NCBI GenBank assembly: GCA_012523975.1
Contig: JAAYSF010000051.1
Location: 1 to 44,084 of the forward strand
Length of the DNA: 44,084 bases
Source: Veillonellaceae bacterium
GTDB lineage: Bacteria > Bacillota > Negativicutes > JAAYSF01
Direction: 5' to 3'
Part shown: one piece after another, positions 24,149 through 32,267 of the stretch
Layout: each line of letters starts with the position of its first letter
Position numbering within the stretch: the stretch's first letter is position 1
Notes under the pieces: generated by a model
The model's input: the letters and a program-made list of their open reading frames with translations, nothing else
Told to the model about the DNA's origin: nothing
The model's database searches: none
Made by a program: the position numbers and the translations under genes

Positions 24149-25975
24149 CTAATCTGTTGTTCCCTTGGGCGGCGTTTTAACAGGCTGAGGGTTATTTATT
24201 CCAAAATAGGCCTCCAATATCCTGCGTACGGCCGGCCCCGCCGCAGCCGAGCCTTCACCGCCTTCATCAACCAGCACGGATACCACAACAGCCGGATTAT
24301 CAGCCGGGGCGTAGGCTGAAAACCAAGAATGCGTTGCATCCCTCCCGGTTTCTGCTGAACCTGATTTTCCGACTACCTGATAAGGGAAACCGCTAAACAC
24401 AGCAGTACCAGTGCCGTTTGTTGTAACACCTATCAACCCCTGGCGAATAGTATCCCAATCCTGTGGCTTAAGATAAACAGTTCTCAGCACCTCCGGCTGT
24501 AAATCATTTTTTATAACGCCCTCGGGTGTAATTACCTTATCAACCAACATAGGACGGTATATTACACCGCCGTTGGCTACCGCCATCAGAATAAGCGCTT
24601 GTTGGAGCGGCGTTACCAAGTAGTAGCCTTGCCCGATGGCCGCAATCAGCGTCTCACCCGAATACCACCTTTCCTCGAAGTTTTCCAACTTCCAATTTTT
24701 CGTCGGCACTATCCCGGCTGCTTCGCCCCGCAGTCTGATACCGGTTTTTTGTCCTAATCCGAATGTCAAGGCATAACTTGCGAGATTTTCGATACCCAAG
24801 CGATAACCCAGTTCATAGAAAGCCGGGTCGCTTGACCATGCTAGGGCGTCGGCAATGTTAAGCCTCCCCAGACCTTTGGTATTCCAACCGTAAAAACTCC
24901 AGCCATCAAGTACATAAACGCCCTTGTCATCAAATATCTCCTCGGCTGTTGTATATCCCATATCCAAAGCGGCCGCTGCCGTAACAATTTTGAATACCGA
25001 AGCTGGCGGGTAGAGGCTTTGTATAGTTCGGTTGGTTAGCGGATAATTTGGGTCTTCAATAAGCTTTTTCCAGTCTTTAGCCGATATGCCGGCCGCAAAA
25101 AGATTGGGGTCATAATCTGGCAAACTGGCCATTGCCAGTATCCCGCCTGTTTTAGCATCTAAGACGACAGCACTACCGCCCTTGGTAGGCTGACCATTTT
25201 TTCGGCTGTTCTCAATATAATATTGAAGAGTGGCTTCAACCGCTTTCTGTAAACTAGCGTCAAGCGTCAGAACCAAGCCGTCCCCTTGTACAGCCGGCAT
25301 CATACCCAATCTTTGCAATTCTTCGCCTTGCGCATTAACCTCAACCTGCACACCGCCGTCAACACCCCGCAATACTTCTTCCCACTCAAGTTCCAGTCCG
25401 TCTTTGCCAATAAGGTCATTCGGCCGATAGCCTTTCTCTTTCCACAAGGCATATTCTTCGCTGCTAATCTTACCTACATAACCAAATATATGCGCAGCCA
25501 GATTATTGTAAACATAGTACCGTACCGGTATAGCCTCAATAATAACACCTGGCAGACTGCGCCGCCGCTCCTCGATTTTGGTTACAAGCGCGGCATCGGC
25601 ATCACGCTTGATTCTTACAGGTGTTAACGGAAAATCAGTTCCTTCGGCCAGCATGGTATCAATCTCTGCGACCGTAATACCGGTTAATTCGGCCAGAATA
25701 GGGGTGGCAGTCTCACGATTTGTATATTCAGCCGGTATAATTGAAATTGCAAAGCTAGGGCGATTGCCGACTAAAATCGCCCCGTTGCGGTCGTAAATGG
25801 TTCCGCGCGGCGCTTGTGTGACAATTTGCCGAATTCGATTTTGTTCAGCGATTTTCTTATACTGCGGCCCCTGAACAATCTGCAGCCAAGCAAGCCGGAT
25901 AATTAAAACCAAAAAGACCGCAATCACAATGCCAGCCATTATCTTGATTCGCCTCATCTGTTCAGTTTCCCACAC
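24149..25975 (-). CDS. mrdA: Penicillin-binding protein 2 (transpeptidase)
   Basis: A 608-residue class B PBP for side-wall elongation. One N-terminal membrane helix (IMAGIVIAVFLVLIIRLAWL) is followed by the PBP dimerisation domain (PRGTIYDRNGAILVGNRPSF). The transpeptidase domain has the SxxK motif in PPASVFKIVTA (Ser about residue 326), an SSD-type second motif (AWSSDPAFYELG) and KSGSAETG as the third motif. All motifs are intact. The chosen start is GTG at 25975 after AAAGGAG; a TTG at 25993 is in frame but has no spacing for a ribosome site. No mreBCD or rodA is nearby. It is preceded by the LCP-gene terminator. Confidence 0.9.
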   Translation of the reverse strand: MWETEQMRRIKIMAGIVIAVFLVLIIRLAWLQIVQGPQYKKIAEQNRIRQIVTQAPRGTIYDRNGAILVGNRPSFAISIIPAEYTNRETATPILAELTGITVAEIDTMLAEGTDFPLTPVRIKRDADAALVTKIEERRRSLPGVIIEAIPVRYYVYNNLAAHIFGYVGKISSEEYALWKEKGYRPNDLIGKDGLELEWEEVLRGVDGGVQVEVNAQGEELQRLGMMPAVQGDGLVLTLDASLQKAVEATLQYYIENSRKNGQPTKGGSAVVLDAKTGGILAMASLPDYDPNLFAAGISAKDWKKLIEDPNYPLTNRTIQSLYPPASVFKIVTAAAALDMGYTTAEEIFDDKGVYVLDGWSFYGWNTKGLGRLNIADALAWSSDPAFYELGYRLGIENLASYALTFGLGQKTGIRLRGEAAGIVPTKNWKLENFEERWYSGETLIAAIGQGYYLVTPLQQALILMAVANGGVIYRPMLVDKVITPEGVIKNDLQPEVLRTVYLKPQDWDTIRQGLIGVTTNGTGTAVFSGFPYQVVGKSGSAETGRDATHSWFSAYAPADNPAVVVSVLVDEGGEGSAAAGPAVRRILEAYFGINNPQPVKTPPKGTTD

Positions 25976-26019
25976 TGCGCTGCTCCTTTCCAAGTCATCT
26001 ATATTATTACAATATAGAC

Positions 26020-26046
26020 AAAAAAATAGCCCCTATGGGCTATTTT
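26020..26046 (-). terminator. Terminator of the LCP gene
   Basis: AAAATAGCCC and GGGCTATTTT form a perfect 10-bp stem with a 4-base loop. On the minus strand it runs into seven T residues. Confidence 0.88.
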
Positions 26047-26081
26047 CGCTGTAGACACAAGGTAGGAAAAAATGGCCTATA

Positions 26082-27470
26082 TTACTTAATATAGTCCTTG
26101 CCGATTACGATTGTCGCCTGCGTACCGGCAGCTTCATCCTTGTTAACCTGGAGTTTGTACTTAAACGGCAGCCCGCTGAACTTATTCAACACGTTGCTGC
26201 TGGTACTGTTTGAAATAATTACTGTATTCGGGTAAGGTGTAGTCAGCGTCGATACCCCTACCACCTCAAAACCTTGGCTCCGCAGCACGGCAGCTGCTTT
26301 AGTGCCGGCGTCGGCTGAACCACTGGCATTAATCACTTCAACTTTCACCTTGCTTGGCGAAGCTTTGGGCTGCTTTTTAGTAGTTGCCTCAGCAGTGTCG
26401 GCTTTTTTAGTTTGCTTAGGCTTATTCGATTCAGTTGTCACCTTGGGCTGCTGAACAGCCTTAGGCACTTCAACAACTTTCATTTCTTTCGGAATTGATG
26501 TCTCATATTCGGTAGCCGCAATGCGCGATGCAGTGACATACTTGTCTTCCATTTTAACATCCAACGTATTGGCCATATGGTTTCTAAGCGCCATTAAATC
26601 AGGCAACCAATAGCTTACTTCATTGATATAAGCAGGTTTACCCGGTACCATGTCGGTTTTGAGACCTTGCTTATAGGCTTCGTTGAGAATTTGCGCAAGC
26701 TTCAGCATCTCACTTGTAGATAGGTCTGTATCGATTGTCGCGCTAACCTCCCGGATAATTGCCGGTATTTTGGTAATTACTGCCGGGCTGGCGACTTCAT
26801 CAAACAACGCCCTCATAAATTGCTGCTGACGCTGGATACGGCCAATGTCACCATCGCCGTCACGATAGCGTACATATTTGATAGCTGTTTCGCCGTCCAT
26901 ATGCTGCAGGCCAGGCTTAATGTTAATTACCAGACCGTCACCGTCGTAAGGATCTTCGTAGTACATCCGTTTTTCCACGTTAATGTCAACCCCGCCGACA
27001 GCATCGACAATCTTTTGGAAACCGTTAAAATTAACAATTACATAATGGTCAATAGGAATACCCATCAAGCCTTCTACAGCTTGCTGAGTCAGCTTATGAC
27101 CGCCTGTAGCATAAGCATGGTTAATCTTGTCCCAACCGTTGCCAGGTATTCTAACCCTTGTATCGCGGGGAATTGACAAAAGCGCTACCGATTTCGTGTC
27201 AGTATCAACAGTAACCACAAACATAGTATCTGATCGGCCAACATCTTCTGAACGTTGGTCAACACCCATTACTAAAATATTTACCTTATCCTGAGCTGAA
27301 ATAAAACCGGATTCGGTTCGTTTGGTTGTATTCTTATCTAAAGCGTTTGAGAACATAAAATAGGAAGCAGCCGTAACCGCCAAAAACGCAATTAAGATAA
27401 GAAGTATGGAGAATGTGCGCCGTTTACGAGCCCGTCGCTTTAGTGTCAGGCGTTCTTCCAATCGCGGCAT
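26082..27470 (-). CDS. LytR-CpsA-Psr family cell-wall ligase with LytR_C domain
   Basis: A 462-residue membrane-anchored enzyme. A basic N-terminus (KRRARKRR) and one helix (TFSILLILIAFLAVTAASYFM) are followed by the LCP domain (NILVMGVDQRSEDVGRSDTM, LLSIPRDTRVRIPGNGWDKINHAYATGG, KYVRYRDGDGDIGRIQRQQQF). A Lys/Thr/Pro-rich linker and a C-terminal LytR_C domain (VKVEVINASGSADAGTKAAAVLRSQGF) complete it. LCP proteins attach glycopolymers to peptidoglycan from undecaprenyl carriers. The Asp and Arg residues that bind pyrophosphate are present. ATG at 27470 follows AAAGGGG. Confidence 0.9.
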   Translation of the reverse strand: MPRLEERLTLKRRARKRRTFSILLILIAFLAVTAASYFMFSNALDKNTTKRTESGFISAQDKVNILVMGVDQRSEDVGRSDTMFVVTVDTDTKSVALLSIPRDTRVRIPGNGWDKINHAYATGGHKLTQQAVEGLMGIPIDHYVIVNFNGFQKIVDAVGGVDINVEKRMYYEDPYDGDGLVINIKPGLQHMDGETAIKYVRYRDGDGDIGRIQRQQQFMRALFDEVASPAVITKIPAIIREVSATIDTDLSTSEMLKLAQILNEAYKQGLKTDMVPGKPAYINEVSYWLPDLMALRNHMANTLDVKMEDKYVTASRIAATEYETSIPKEMKVVEVPKAVQQPKVTTESNKPKQTKKADTAEATTKKQPKASPSKVKVEVINASGSADAGTKAAAVLRSQGFEVVGVSTLTTPYPNTVIISNSTSSNVLNKFSGLPFKYKLQVNKDEAAGTQATIVIGKDYIK

Positions 27471-27526
27471 AAAGCGCACCCCTTTCTATTTTACCTAGTT
27501 AGCAAGTTATAGCTCCAAAAGTGCAA

Positions 27527-27550
27527 CAAGCCCCCGATTTTGGGGGCTTG
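27527..27550 (-). terminator. Terminator of the copper-chaperone operon
   Basis: CAAGCCCCC and GGGGGCTTG form a perfect 9-bp stem about 40 bases after the chaperone stop. The T-tract that follows on the minus strand (TTGCACTTTTGG) is poor. Confidence 0.65.
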
Positions 27551-27589
27551 TAATAGTATAACAAAATGCTACACAATCAGTCAAGGTTT

Positions 27590-27793
27590 TTAGGGTACCT
27601 CAAAGCCGGCATCTTCAACGGCGGCTCTAACTTGATCAATATCGGTCTTAGTCTCATCGAAATCGACTGTAAGTTTCTTGGCCACCAAATCTACTTCGGC
27701 AAAAGTAACTCCCGGTAAAGATTTAACGGCCGTTTCAACAGCGTTTTTGCAGTGGCTGCAGCTCATTCCTTCAACTATAAGCGTTTGCTTCAT
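27590..27793 (-). CDS. copZ: CopZ-like heavy-metal-associated (HMA) chaperone
   Basis: A 67-residue stand-alone HMA domain with metal site GMSCSHC at residues 9-15 and the usual VKSLPGVTFAEVDLVAKKLTV strand region. It would bind Cu(I) and hand it to a P-type ATPase or repressor; no such partner is adjacent. ATG at 27793 follows AAAAGGAGG, and longer in-frame extensions upstream lack support. It is 13 bases after the MTH1187-family gene, so the two form a small operon. Confidence 0.88.
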   Translation of the reverse strand: MKQTLIVEGMSCSHCKNAVETAVKSLPGVTFAEVDLVAKKLTVDFDETKTDIDQVRAAVEDAGFEVP

Positions 27794-27806
27794 ATATAGC
27801 CTCCTT

Positions 27807-28106
27807 TTAAAGCTTTTCCTCGACAGCTCTGATCTTTCCTTCCATTGTAAGTGCTTTATCACGCCGATCATCGACTCGAATCGATGTTGATACTCGCGGC
27901 GCTCCGGCAGCAAACGGAACTTCATGCATTTGCTGAATAACTTCAAAAATCCGTTTAAGATCCCCTTCGATAATTGTTGCCATTGGCGTCAGTTGGAACT
28001 TCAGATCATTGGCTTCATGCAATACTTTATGACAGGCAGCCACATAATGACTGATGCTGGCTGAACCCGTTCCCATCGGCACTACCGTTACCTCAACAAT
28101 TGCCAT
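27807..28106 (-). CDS. MTH1187-family thiamine-binding protein
   Basis: A 99-residue protein of the UPF0045/Thiamine_BP family: MAIVEVTVVPMGTGSASISHYVAAC, then FQLTPMATIIEGDLKRIFEVIQQMHE and VSTSIRVDDRRDKA. Members bind thiamine or a related small molecule and form tetramers; the physiological role is poorly defined. ATG at 28106 follows GGGAGG; an in-frame start 24 bases upstream has no ribosome site. Pairing with the HMA chaperone is the only functional clue. Confidence 0.85.
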   Translation of the reverse strand: MAIVEVTVVPMGTGSASISHYVAACHKVLHEANDLKFQLTPMATIIEGDLKRIFEVIQQMHEVPFAAGAPRVSTSIRVDDRRDKALTMEGKIRAVEEKL

Positions 28107-28207
28107 TATAAATACCTCCCAAACTATCAATTATTATGCCCACTTCTATACAGTTAGCACACTCGCGTTCTTGAAATTTGTTATTTTATATATTCTAGTA
28201 TAGCCAG

Positions 28208-28237
28208 AAAAAACCCTGCCGGATAATTCCGGCAGGG
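28208..28237 (-). terminator. Terminator of the GH18 gene
   Basis: CCCTGCCGGA and TCCGGCAGGG form a perfect 10-bp stem with loop TAAT. On the minus strand it runs into six T residues. Confidence 0.9.
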
Positions 28238-28243
28238 AGCTTC

Positions 28244-29350
28244 TTACTGCTGCTTGGGGAACTTTTGCTCAACAAGCGGCCATATCTCTGGTTGTTCCTG
28301 ACCTAACCGCCAGATTGCGATTCCAGCCGGTTTATATTTTGCCACAATGTCCAACTTGGCGGCTGTACTCTTATCATTTTCAAACCAAGCTTCGCCGCCT
28401 TTATATTTGAAATACGGCGCTTGTTCTTTATCATCATACATTACTTTGGCGTCCTTTTTATGGGCTAAGACAATAGCATCCGCGTACTTGAGCGTCTCAG
28501 CTTCTTTTCCTTTTTCGGCCGGCCAATTATATCCATATGTGCTGATACCGGCGATTACCTTATTTGCACCTACCTGCTCAATAGCGTATTTTAAATTGGC
28601 CTCATACCAGCTAATCGGTGCTATAGCTCCCGGCTTAGAGGCTGCCCAGTGGCGATCGTAAAGCCTTACTTGAATAAAATCAGCATTTTTAGCCAGCTCA
28701 TTGTAATTATAAGCGGCATACACACTCTCATGCACATCGGTTTTTGGGGAAACTGAGACAATTACCGTCTTGTTAAGCTGCTTCAACTTAGGATAAAGTT
28801 CGGCCATAAATGCCGTAAGATTTTTTTCTTGCGCCGGTTTCAATAATTCAAAGTCAATATTGACACCGTCGTATGGTTTATCGTTTACCACTTTTACGAT
28901 ATTGTCAATAGTCTTAGTCCGAATAGCAGGATCACTTAGAATTATCTCAATGGCCCCGGTTTTATAAGTAATCAAGGGAAAAATTTTTAATCCGGCTTGT
29001 TTAGCCGTATCATAAACCTGTTGACTCTCCTTTGTTTCCAAGGTGCCCTCTTTTGTGGCTTTGTACCAGAAAGGAGCTACATGGCTCATACTCTTGGCAT
29101 GAGCTTTCATGCTAGGAAAGGAGCCTACCTGATCAGGTGTATTAGGCCACGGATTCTCATAATAGCCTATTACCATATTTGCCGGCAGCGGAGCTGCTGC
29201 ATCGCCAGACGCCTTAGACCCTTCATTGACCGGATCCATTGGCAGCGAAGGCTTAGGTGCCGGCGCTTGACTGCAGCCACCGAGAAGAATAGCAGTGGTC
29301 ATTATGAACATTATTAAAACAAGTATGGTAACAATTCTGCTTAAACGCAA
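28244..29350 (-). CDS. GH18-family glycosidase lipoprotein
   Basis: A 368-residue exported protein. The N-terminus is a lipoprotein signal with lipobox LLGGC (Cys about residue 26), then a Pro/Ala-rich linker. The GH18 barrel starts MVIGYYENPWPNT and carries the catalytic motif YDGVNIDFELL (DxxxDxE, Glu the proton donor). Later blocks are FIQVRLYDRHW, GISTYGYNW and the C-terminal AIWRLGQEQPEIW. This is like YaaH/SleL-type peptidoglycan glucosaminidases without LysM repeats. The likely substrate is peptidoglycan, but chitin-like sugars cannot be excluded. The start is a TTG at 29350, after GTGAAGGA. A small hairpin lies upstream (29366-29392). Confidence 0.85.
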   Translation of the reverse strand: MRLSRIVTILVLIMFIMTTAILLGGCSQAPAPKPSLPMDPVNEGSKASGDAAAPLPANMVIGYYENPWPNTPDQVGSFPSMKAHAKSMSHVAPFWYKATKEGTLETKESQQVYDTAKQAGLKIFPLITYKTGAIEIILSDPAIRTKTIDNIVKVVNDKPYDGVNIDFELLKPAQEKNLTAFMAELYPKLKQLNKTVIVSVSPKTDVHESVYAAYNYNELAKNADFIQVRLYDRHWAASKPGAIAPISWYEANLKYAIEQVGANKVIAGISTYGYNWPAEKGKEAETLKYADAIVLAHKKDAKVMYDDKEQAPYFKYKGGEAWFENDKSTAAKLDIVAKYKPAGIAIWRLGQEQPEIWPLVEQKFPKQQ

Positions 29351-29365
29351 GTTCCTTCACCCTTT

Positions 29366-29392
29366 CCAATACTTTTTGTTTTTTAGTATTGG
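29366..29392. other. Hairpin in the GH18 leader
   Basis: CCAATAC and GTATTGG enclose a 13-base A/T-rich loop, ending just upstream of the TTG start and its ribosome site. It has no T-tract after it. Confidence 0.35.
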
Positions 29393-29445
29393 CGGCGAGA
29401 GCTTTCTTATGCGAAAAAACTAGGACCGTCCTTTCGATTTATATA

Positions 29446-29486
29446 ATATAAACCGAGTCAATTCCTTGAACTGACTCGGTTTATAT
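29446..29486 (-). terminator. Terminator of the DAACS gene
   Basis: ATATAAACCGAGTCA and TGACTCGGTTTATAT are perfect inverted copies of 15 bases around an 11-base loop, starting 18 bases after the symporter stop. The T-tract is interrupted. Confidence 0.7.
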
Positions 29487-29503
29487 CATTTATTAACTAA
29501 TTT

Positions 29504-30751
29504 TTAATACTCTTGAGTATAAGATACCGCGAGAACCTCATCAGGAAGCTCCTTCTCCCAACGAGCCACAATTACAGCCGCAAAACAGTTACCTACTACG
29601 TTACAAGCTGTACGGGCCATATCAAGAACACGGTCAACACCAAGAATGATTGCGATACCTTCTACCGGCAGTCCGAACGCTGCTGCAGTACCGGCGATTA
29701 CAATAAGCGACGCGCCAGGAACGGCCGCAATACCCTTAGTGGAAAGCATGAGCGTAAGCACCATTAGAAGCTGAGTCTCTATCGGAAAATGAATGCCGTA
29801 TACCTGAGCGATGAAGACTACCGCCAAAGCGCTGTAGAGGGTTGAACCGTCAAGGTTAAAGGTGTAGCCGGTCGGCAGTACGAAGGTTACAATATGCTTA
29901 GGCACACCAAACTTCTCAAGTTTTTCCATAGCAATCGGGAGTGCAGCTTCACTGGCTGCAGTAGAAAATGCAAGCAGAACAGGTTGCTTGATCGCGCGAA
30001 GCAGATGGAGGAAATTAACGCGGGTAACAAGTGATGCGAAGATCGCAACAAGCGCGATAAAGAATATTAGCGCAAAGTACAATGAACCGATTAGTTTAGC
30101 AAGCGGAATAAGCATTACCAAACCAAACTTGCCTACAGTGTAAGCAATTGAGCCGAAAACACCGATCGGAGCGAGTTTCATAACATATTCAGTAAACTTG
30201 AACATAATTTCAGCAACGCTGATTGCTAGGTCAACAACAGGCTTGCCTTTTTCACCCATAGCAGCCGCCGCTACACCGAAGAAACAGGAGAACAAAATAA
30301 TTTGGAGCATATCACCGCGAGCTGCGGCATCAACAACGTTAGTCGGAACAATGTTAATCAACATCTGCATCATATCAACAGATTTCTTTGCTGCTGTTCC
30401 GACAGCACCGGCATCACTTGCAGTAATTGGTACCCCAACACCAGGCTGCAGGATATTTACAACAGCAAGACCAACGAATAACGCAATTGTTGTCGCTACT
30501 TCAAACCAGAGAACAGCTTTTGCGCCTAGCCGGCCAAGCTTTTTAAAGTCACCCGTACCGGCAATACCCATAATCAATGAGCTGAAGATCAATGGGACAA
30601 CAATCATCTTAATCATACGGATAAATATATCACCAACAGGTTTTAGGGCTTGTCCATAATTAGGGAACAAATAACCGAATATAACACCAAGAACAAGAGC
30701 GATAAAAATCTGGGTAGCTAAGCCGATTCCGCCTTTTTTTGGTTCTGCCAT
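29504..30751 (-). CDS. Dicarboxylate/amino acid:cation symporter (DAACS)
   Basis: A 415-residue transporter of the GltP/DctA family with about eight membrane helices. Diagnostic segments are FIRMIKMIVVPLIFSSLIMG, the hairpin with STAASEAALPIAME, and the substrate motif PTGYTFNLDGSTLYSALAVVF, then STKGIAAVPGASLIV and GVDRVLDMARTACNVVGN. It imports glutamate, aspartate or C4-dicarboxylates with Na+ or H+; sequence alone does not separate these. ATG at 30751 follows AAAGGAGG. It is a single-gene unit with a possible promoter (TTGACG, 17-base spacer, TAAGTA) at 30813-30841. Confidence 0.92.
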   Translation of the reverse strand: MAEPKKGGIGLATQIFIALVLGVIFGYLFPNYGQALKPVGDIFIRMIKMIVVPLIFSSLIMGIAGTGDFKKLGRLGAKAVLWFEVATTIALFVGLAVVNILQPGVGVPITASDAGAVGTAAKKSVDMMQMLINIVPTNVVDAAARGDMLQIILFSCFFGVAAAAMGEKGKPVVDLAISVAEIMFKFTEYVMKLAPIGVFGSIAYTVGKFGLVMLIPLAKLIGSLYFALIFFIALVAIFASLVTRVNFLHLLRAIKQPVLLAFSTAASEAALPIAMEKLEKFGVPKHIVTFVLPTGYTFNLDGSTLYSALAVVFIAQVYGIHFPIETQLLMVLTLMLSTKGIAAVPGASLIVIAGTAAAFGLPVEGIAIILGVDRVLDMARTACNVVGNCFAAVIVARWEKELPDEVLAVSYTQEY

Positions 30752-30812
30752 AATTAATCCTCCTTTGCAGTCTAAAGTCAATGCATTTAGTTAACATAAT
30801 GTGTTTATTTGT

Positions 30813-30841
30813 TACTTACGTAGTATAGCAAAAACCGTCAA
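30813..30841 (-). promoter_or_regulatory. Possible promoter of the DAACS gene
   Basis: On the minus strand TTGACG (30836-30841) and TAAGTA (30813-30818) are 17 bases apart. The -35 box is good and the -10 box poor. Confidence 0.4.
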
Positions 30842-30950
30842 GAAAATCTATATTAAAATTATTAGAAATTATGTATACAACAGTTCTGATTTAATAGCTT
30901 ATTACAACATCTTATTATCTCGGTTTTACACCTTTAATCCCCCTTATTCA

Positions 30951-31049
30951 GCGTCAACAACTGTAATATTGTGAAAATAGTCAGAATTTTGTGTTTTAAT
31001 TGCTAATCCTTCGTTTTTGACGCTCAGAATTTGCTACAGTTGTTTTTTT
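30951..31049 (+). ncRNA. Candidate structured RNA upstream of the small orphan gene
   Basis: Two inverted repeats interlock: GCGTCAA (30951-30957) with TTGACGC (31017-31023), and AACAACTGTA (30956-30965) with TACAGTTGTT (31035-31044), the latter running into seven T residues. The arms cross, so they would form a pseudoknot or two exclusive folds. The second could act as a plus-strand terminator. The surrounding 30842-31080 is AT-rich and holds no gene. I recognise no known class. Confidence 0.35.
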
Positions 31050-31082
31050 AGCCCTATTCATCTCAGGCATTCAAGCCTGTCC

Positions 31083-31093
31083 AATGGTATAAT
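31083..31093 (+). promoter_or_regulatory. Extended -10 promoter for the small gene
   Basis: TGGTATAAT (31085-31093) has a perfect -10 box and a TGn extension, 45 bases before the ATG at 31138. No good -35 box is visible, as is usual for extended -10 promoters. Confidence 0.55.
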
Positions 31094-31137
31094 CGAGTCA
31101 CAGAACCAAGTTACTATATACCGAAGGAGCGTATGCC

Positions 31138-31410
31138 ATGAATAACTCAATTATGTCCCAGGCACTTCCTTTAGACTGGATGTCAGTAAAAAAGATTGAA
31201 ACAGCGCTTCATAAGTCCCCAAGTAAGACGATACGATTAGAGATAAATAACTGCCTATATCAGCTCTCAATTGAAGGAAAATGGTTTAAGTTCTCCCGCC
31301 TTACAAAAAAACGGACAATTAAGCGGGCAACTATTTTTGAGACAATCGGCGAAATTTATAATAAAGCTATCCATGGCCAAAACTGGCGTATTGCCGAGTC
31401 ACCAATCTAA
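31138..31410 (+). CDS. Small protein of unknown function
   Basis: A 90-residue basic, soluble protein that I do not recognise. It has no signal peptide or membrane helix. It is Lys/Arg-rich in the middle (WFKFSRLTKKRTIKRATIFE) and carries two Trp residues near the ends. The case that it is a real gene: an AAGGAG ribosome site 8-9 bases before the ATG, an extended -10 promoter, a strong terminator after it, and typical codon use. It is the only complete plus-strand gene in the window, between the DAACS and NUDIX genes. Function cannot be inferred. Confidence 0.7.
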   Translation: MNNSIMSQALPLDWMSVKKIETALHKSPSKTIRLEINNCLYQLSIEGKWFKFSRLTKKRTIKRATIFETIGEIYNKAIHGQNWRIAESPI

Positions 31411-31430
31411 AAGAAAATTACCTTCTATAA

Positions 31431-31472
31431 CATAAAATCAGCCCTCCGCACACACGGAGGGCTGATTTTATG
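31431..31472. terminator. Bidirectional terminator
   Basis: CATAAAATCAGCCCTCCG and CGGAGGGCTGATTTTATG are perfect 18-base inverted copies around loop CACACA. It serves both the plus-strand small gene and the minus-strand NUDIX gene, which converge here. Confidence 0.9.
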
Positions 31473-31485
31473 TTACCTAGACTGT

Positions 31486-32130
31486 TCAAAAACGAGCATA
31501 GTCAGGCGCATCTTTTATCATATTGACAAATTTATTAAGTACATAGGCGGTAATCCCCCAAATTACATAATTATTATATTGATAGAAAAGTACCGGATAC
31601 GTCCTGCGTGCCCGCCATGTAGCCGGATATTCAGGCAAAAGTTCAAACGGAAAATCCTTCAGCGGTTTTGTTCCCATTTCCATGATAGCTTCTTTTGGCT
31701 TAGCGTCTAGCAGCCACTTTATCGGAACAGTAAATACTTCAGCAACCTCTGCCTTATTTAGGGAAAGGCTGTCTGCTCTCAACTGACCAACAGCCGGATA
31801 CAGCCTAACACCAATCGGGCTGATTATTTCATCAAGACTGCCAATTATTTTAATTTGTTCTTTGCGCACTCCCAGTTCTTCAACAGTTTCACGAACAGCA
31901 GCGTCAACCGGCGAACAATCCATTCTATCAATTTTACCGCCGGGAAAACATATTTCACCTGGCTGCCAGTTGAGTCGCTTAGATCTTACTTCAAACAATA
32001 TTTGTAACTCACCCTTATTAACTATCAGGGGAATTAGAACAGCGGCGCGAAAGAAGGCGTAGCTGTCTGCATCATTTTTTCTATTTTGAGACAATGCGTA
32101 CGATAAAGCCGTAATAAAACCGTCTGTCAT
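31486..32130 (-). CDS. NUDIX hydrolase, CoA-pyrophosphatase type
   Basis: A 214-residue hydrolase. The segment LQILFEVRSKRLNWQPGEICFPGG resembles the UPF0035/NudL signature preceding the Nudix box. The box GGKIDRMDCSPVDAAVRETVEELGV keeps REtvEElG and has the one-residue-longer spacing typical of this subgroup. Members hydrolyse CoA and oxidised CoA to phosphopantetheine and 3',5'-ADP. ATG at 32130 follows GGGAGGG. It stands alone between terminators. Confidence 0.85.
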   Translation of the reverse strand: MTDGFITALSYALSQNRKNDADSYAFFRAAVLIPLIVNKGELQILFEVRSKRLNWQPGEICFPGGKIDRMDCSPVDAAVRETVEELGVRKEQIKIIGSLDEIISPIGVRLYPAVGQLRADSLSLNKAEVAEVFTVPIKWLLDAKPKEAIMEMGTKPLKDFPFELLPEYPATWRARRTYPVLFYQYNNYVIWGITAYVLNKFVNMIKDAPDYARF

Positions 32131-32222
32131 ATCATTTCACCCTCCCGCTTAAGCCAATCGAAATGATTATACTACACCCGCCTTGCTGGCACAACTTTGT
32201 ACAGCGCATATCAGCGCTAATA

Positions 32223-32258
32223 AAAACCGCGCCGCAATTATTTATGCGGCACGGTTTT
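32223..32258 (-). terminator. Terminator of the leu operon
   Basis: AAAACCGCGCCGCA and TGCGGCACGGTTTT pair with one mismatch around an 8-base loop. On the minus strand the stem ends in GGTTTTTATT. It starts 10 bases after the leuB stop. Confidence 0.85.
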
Positions 32259-32267
32259 ATTACCAAC

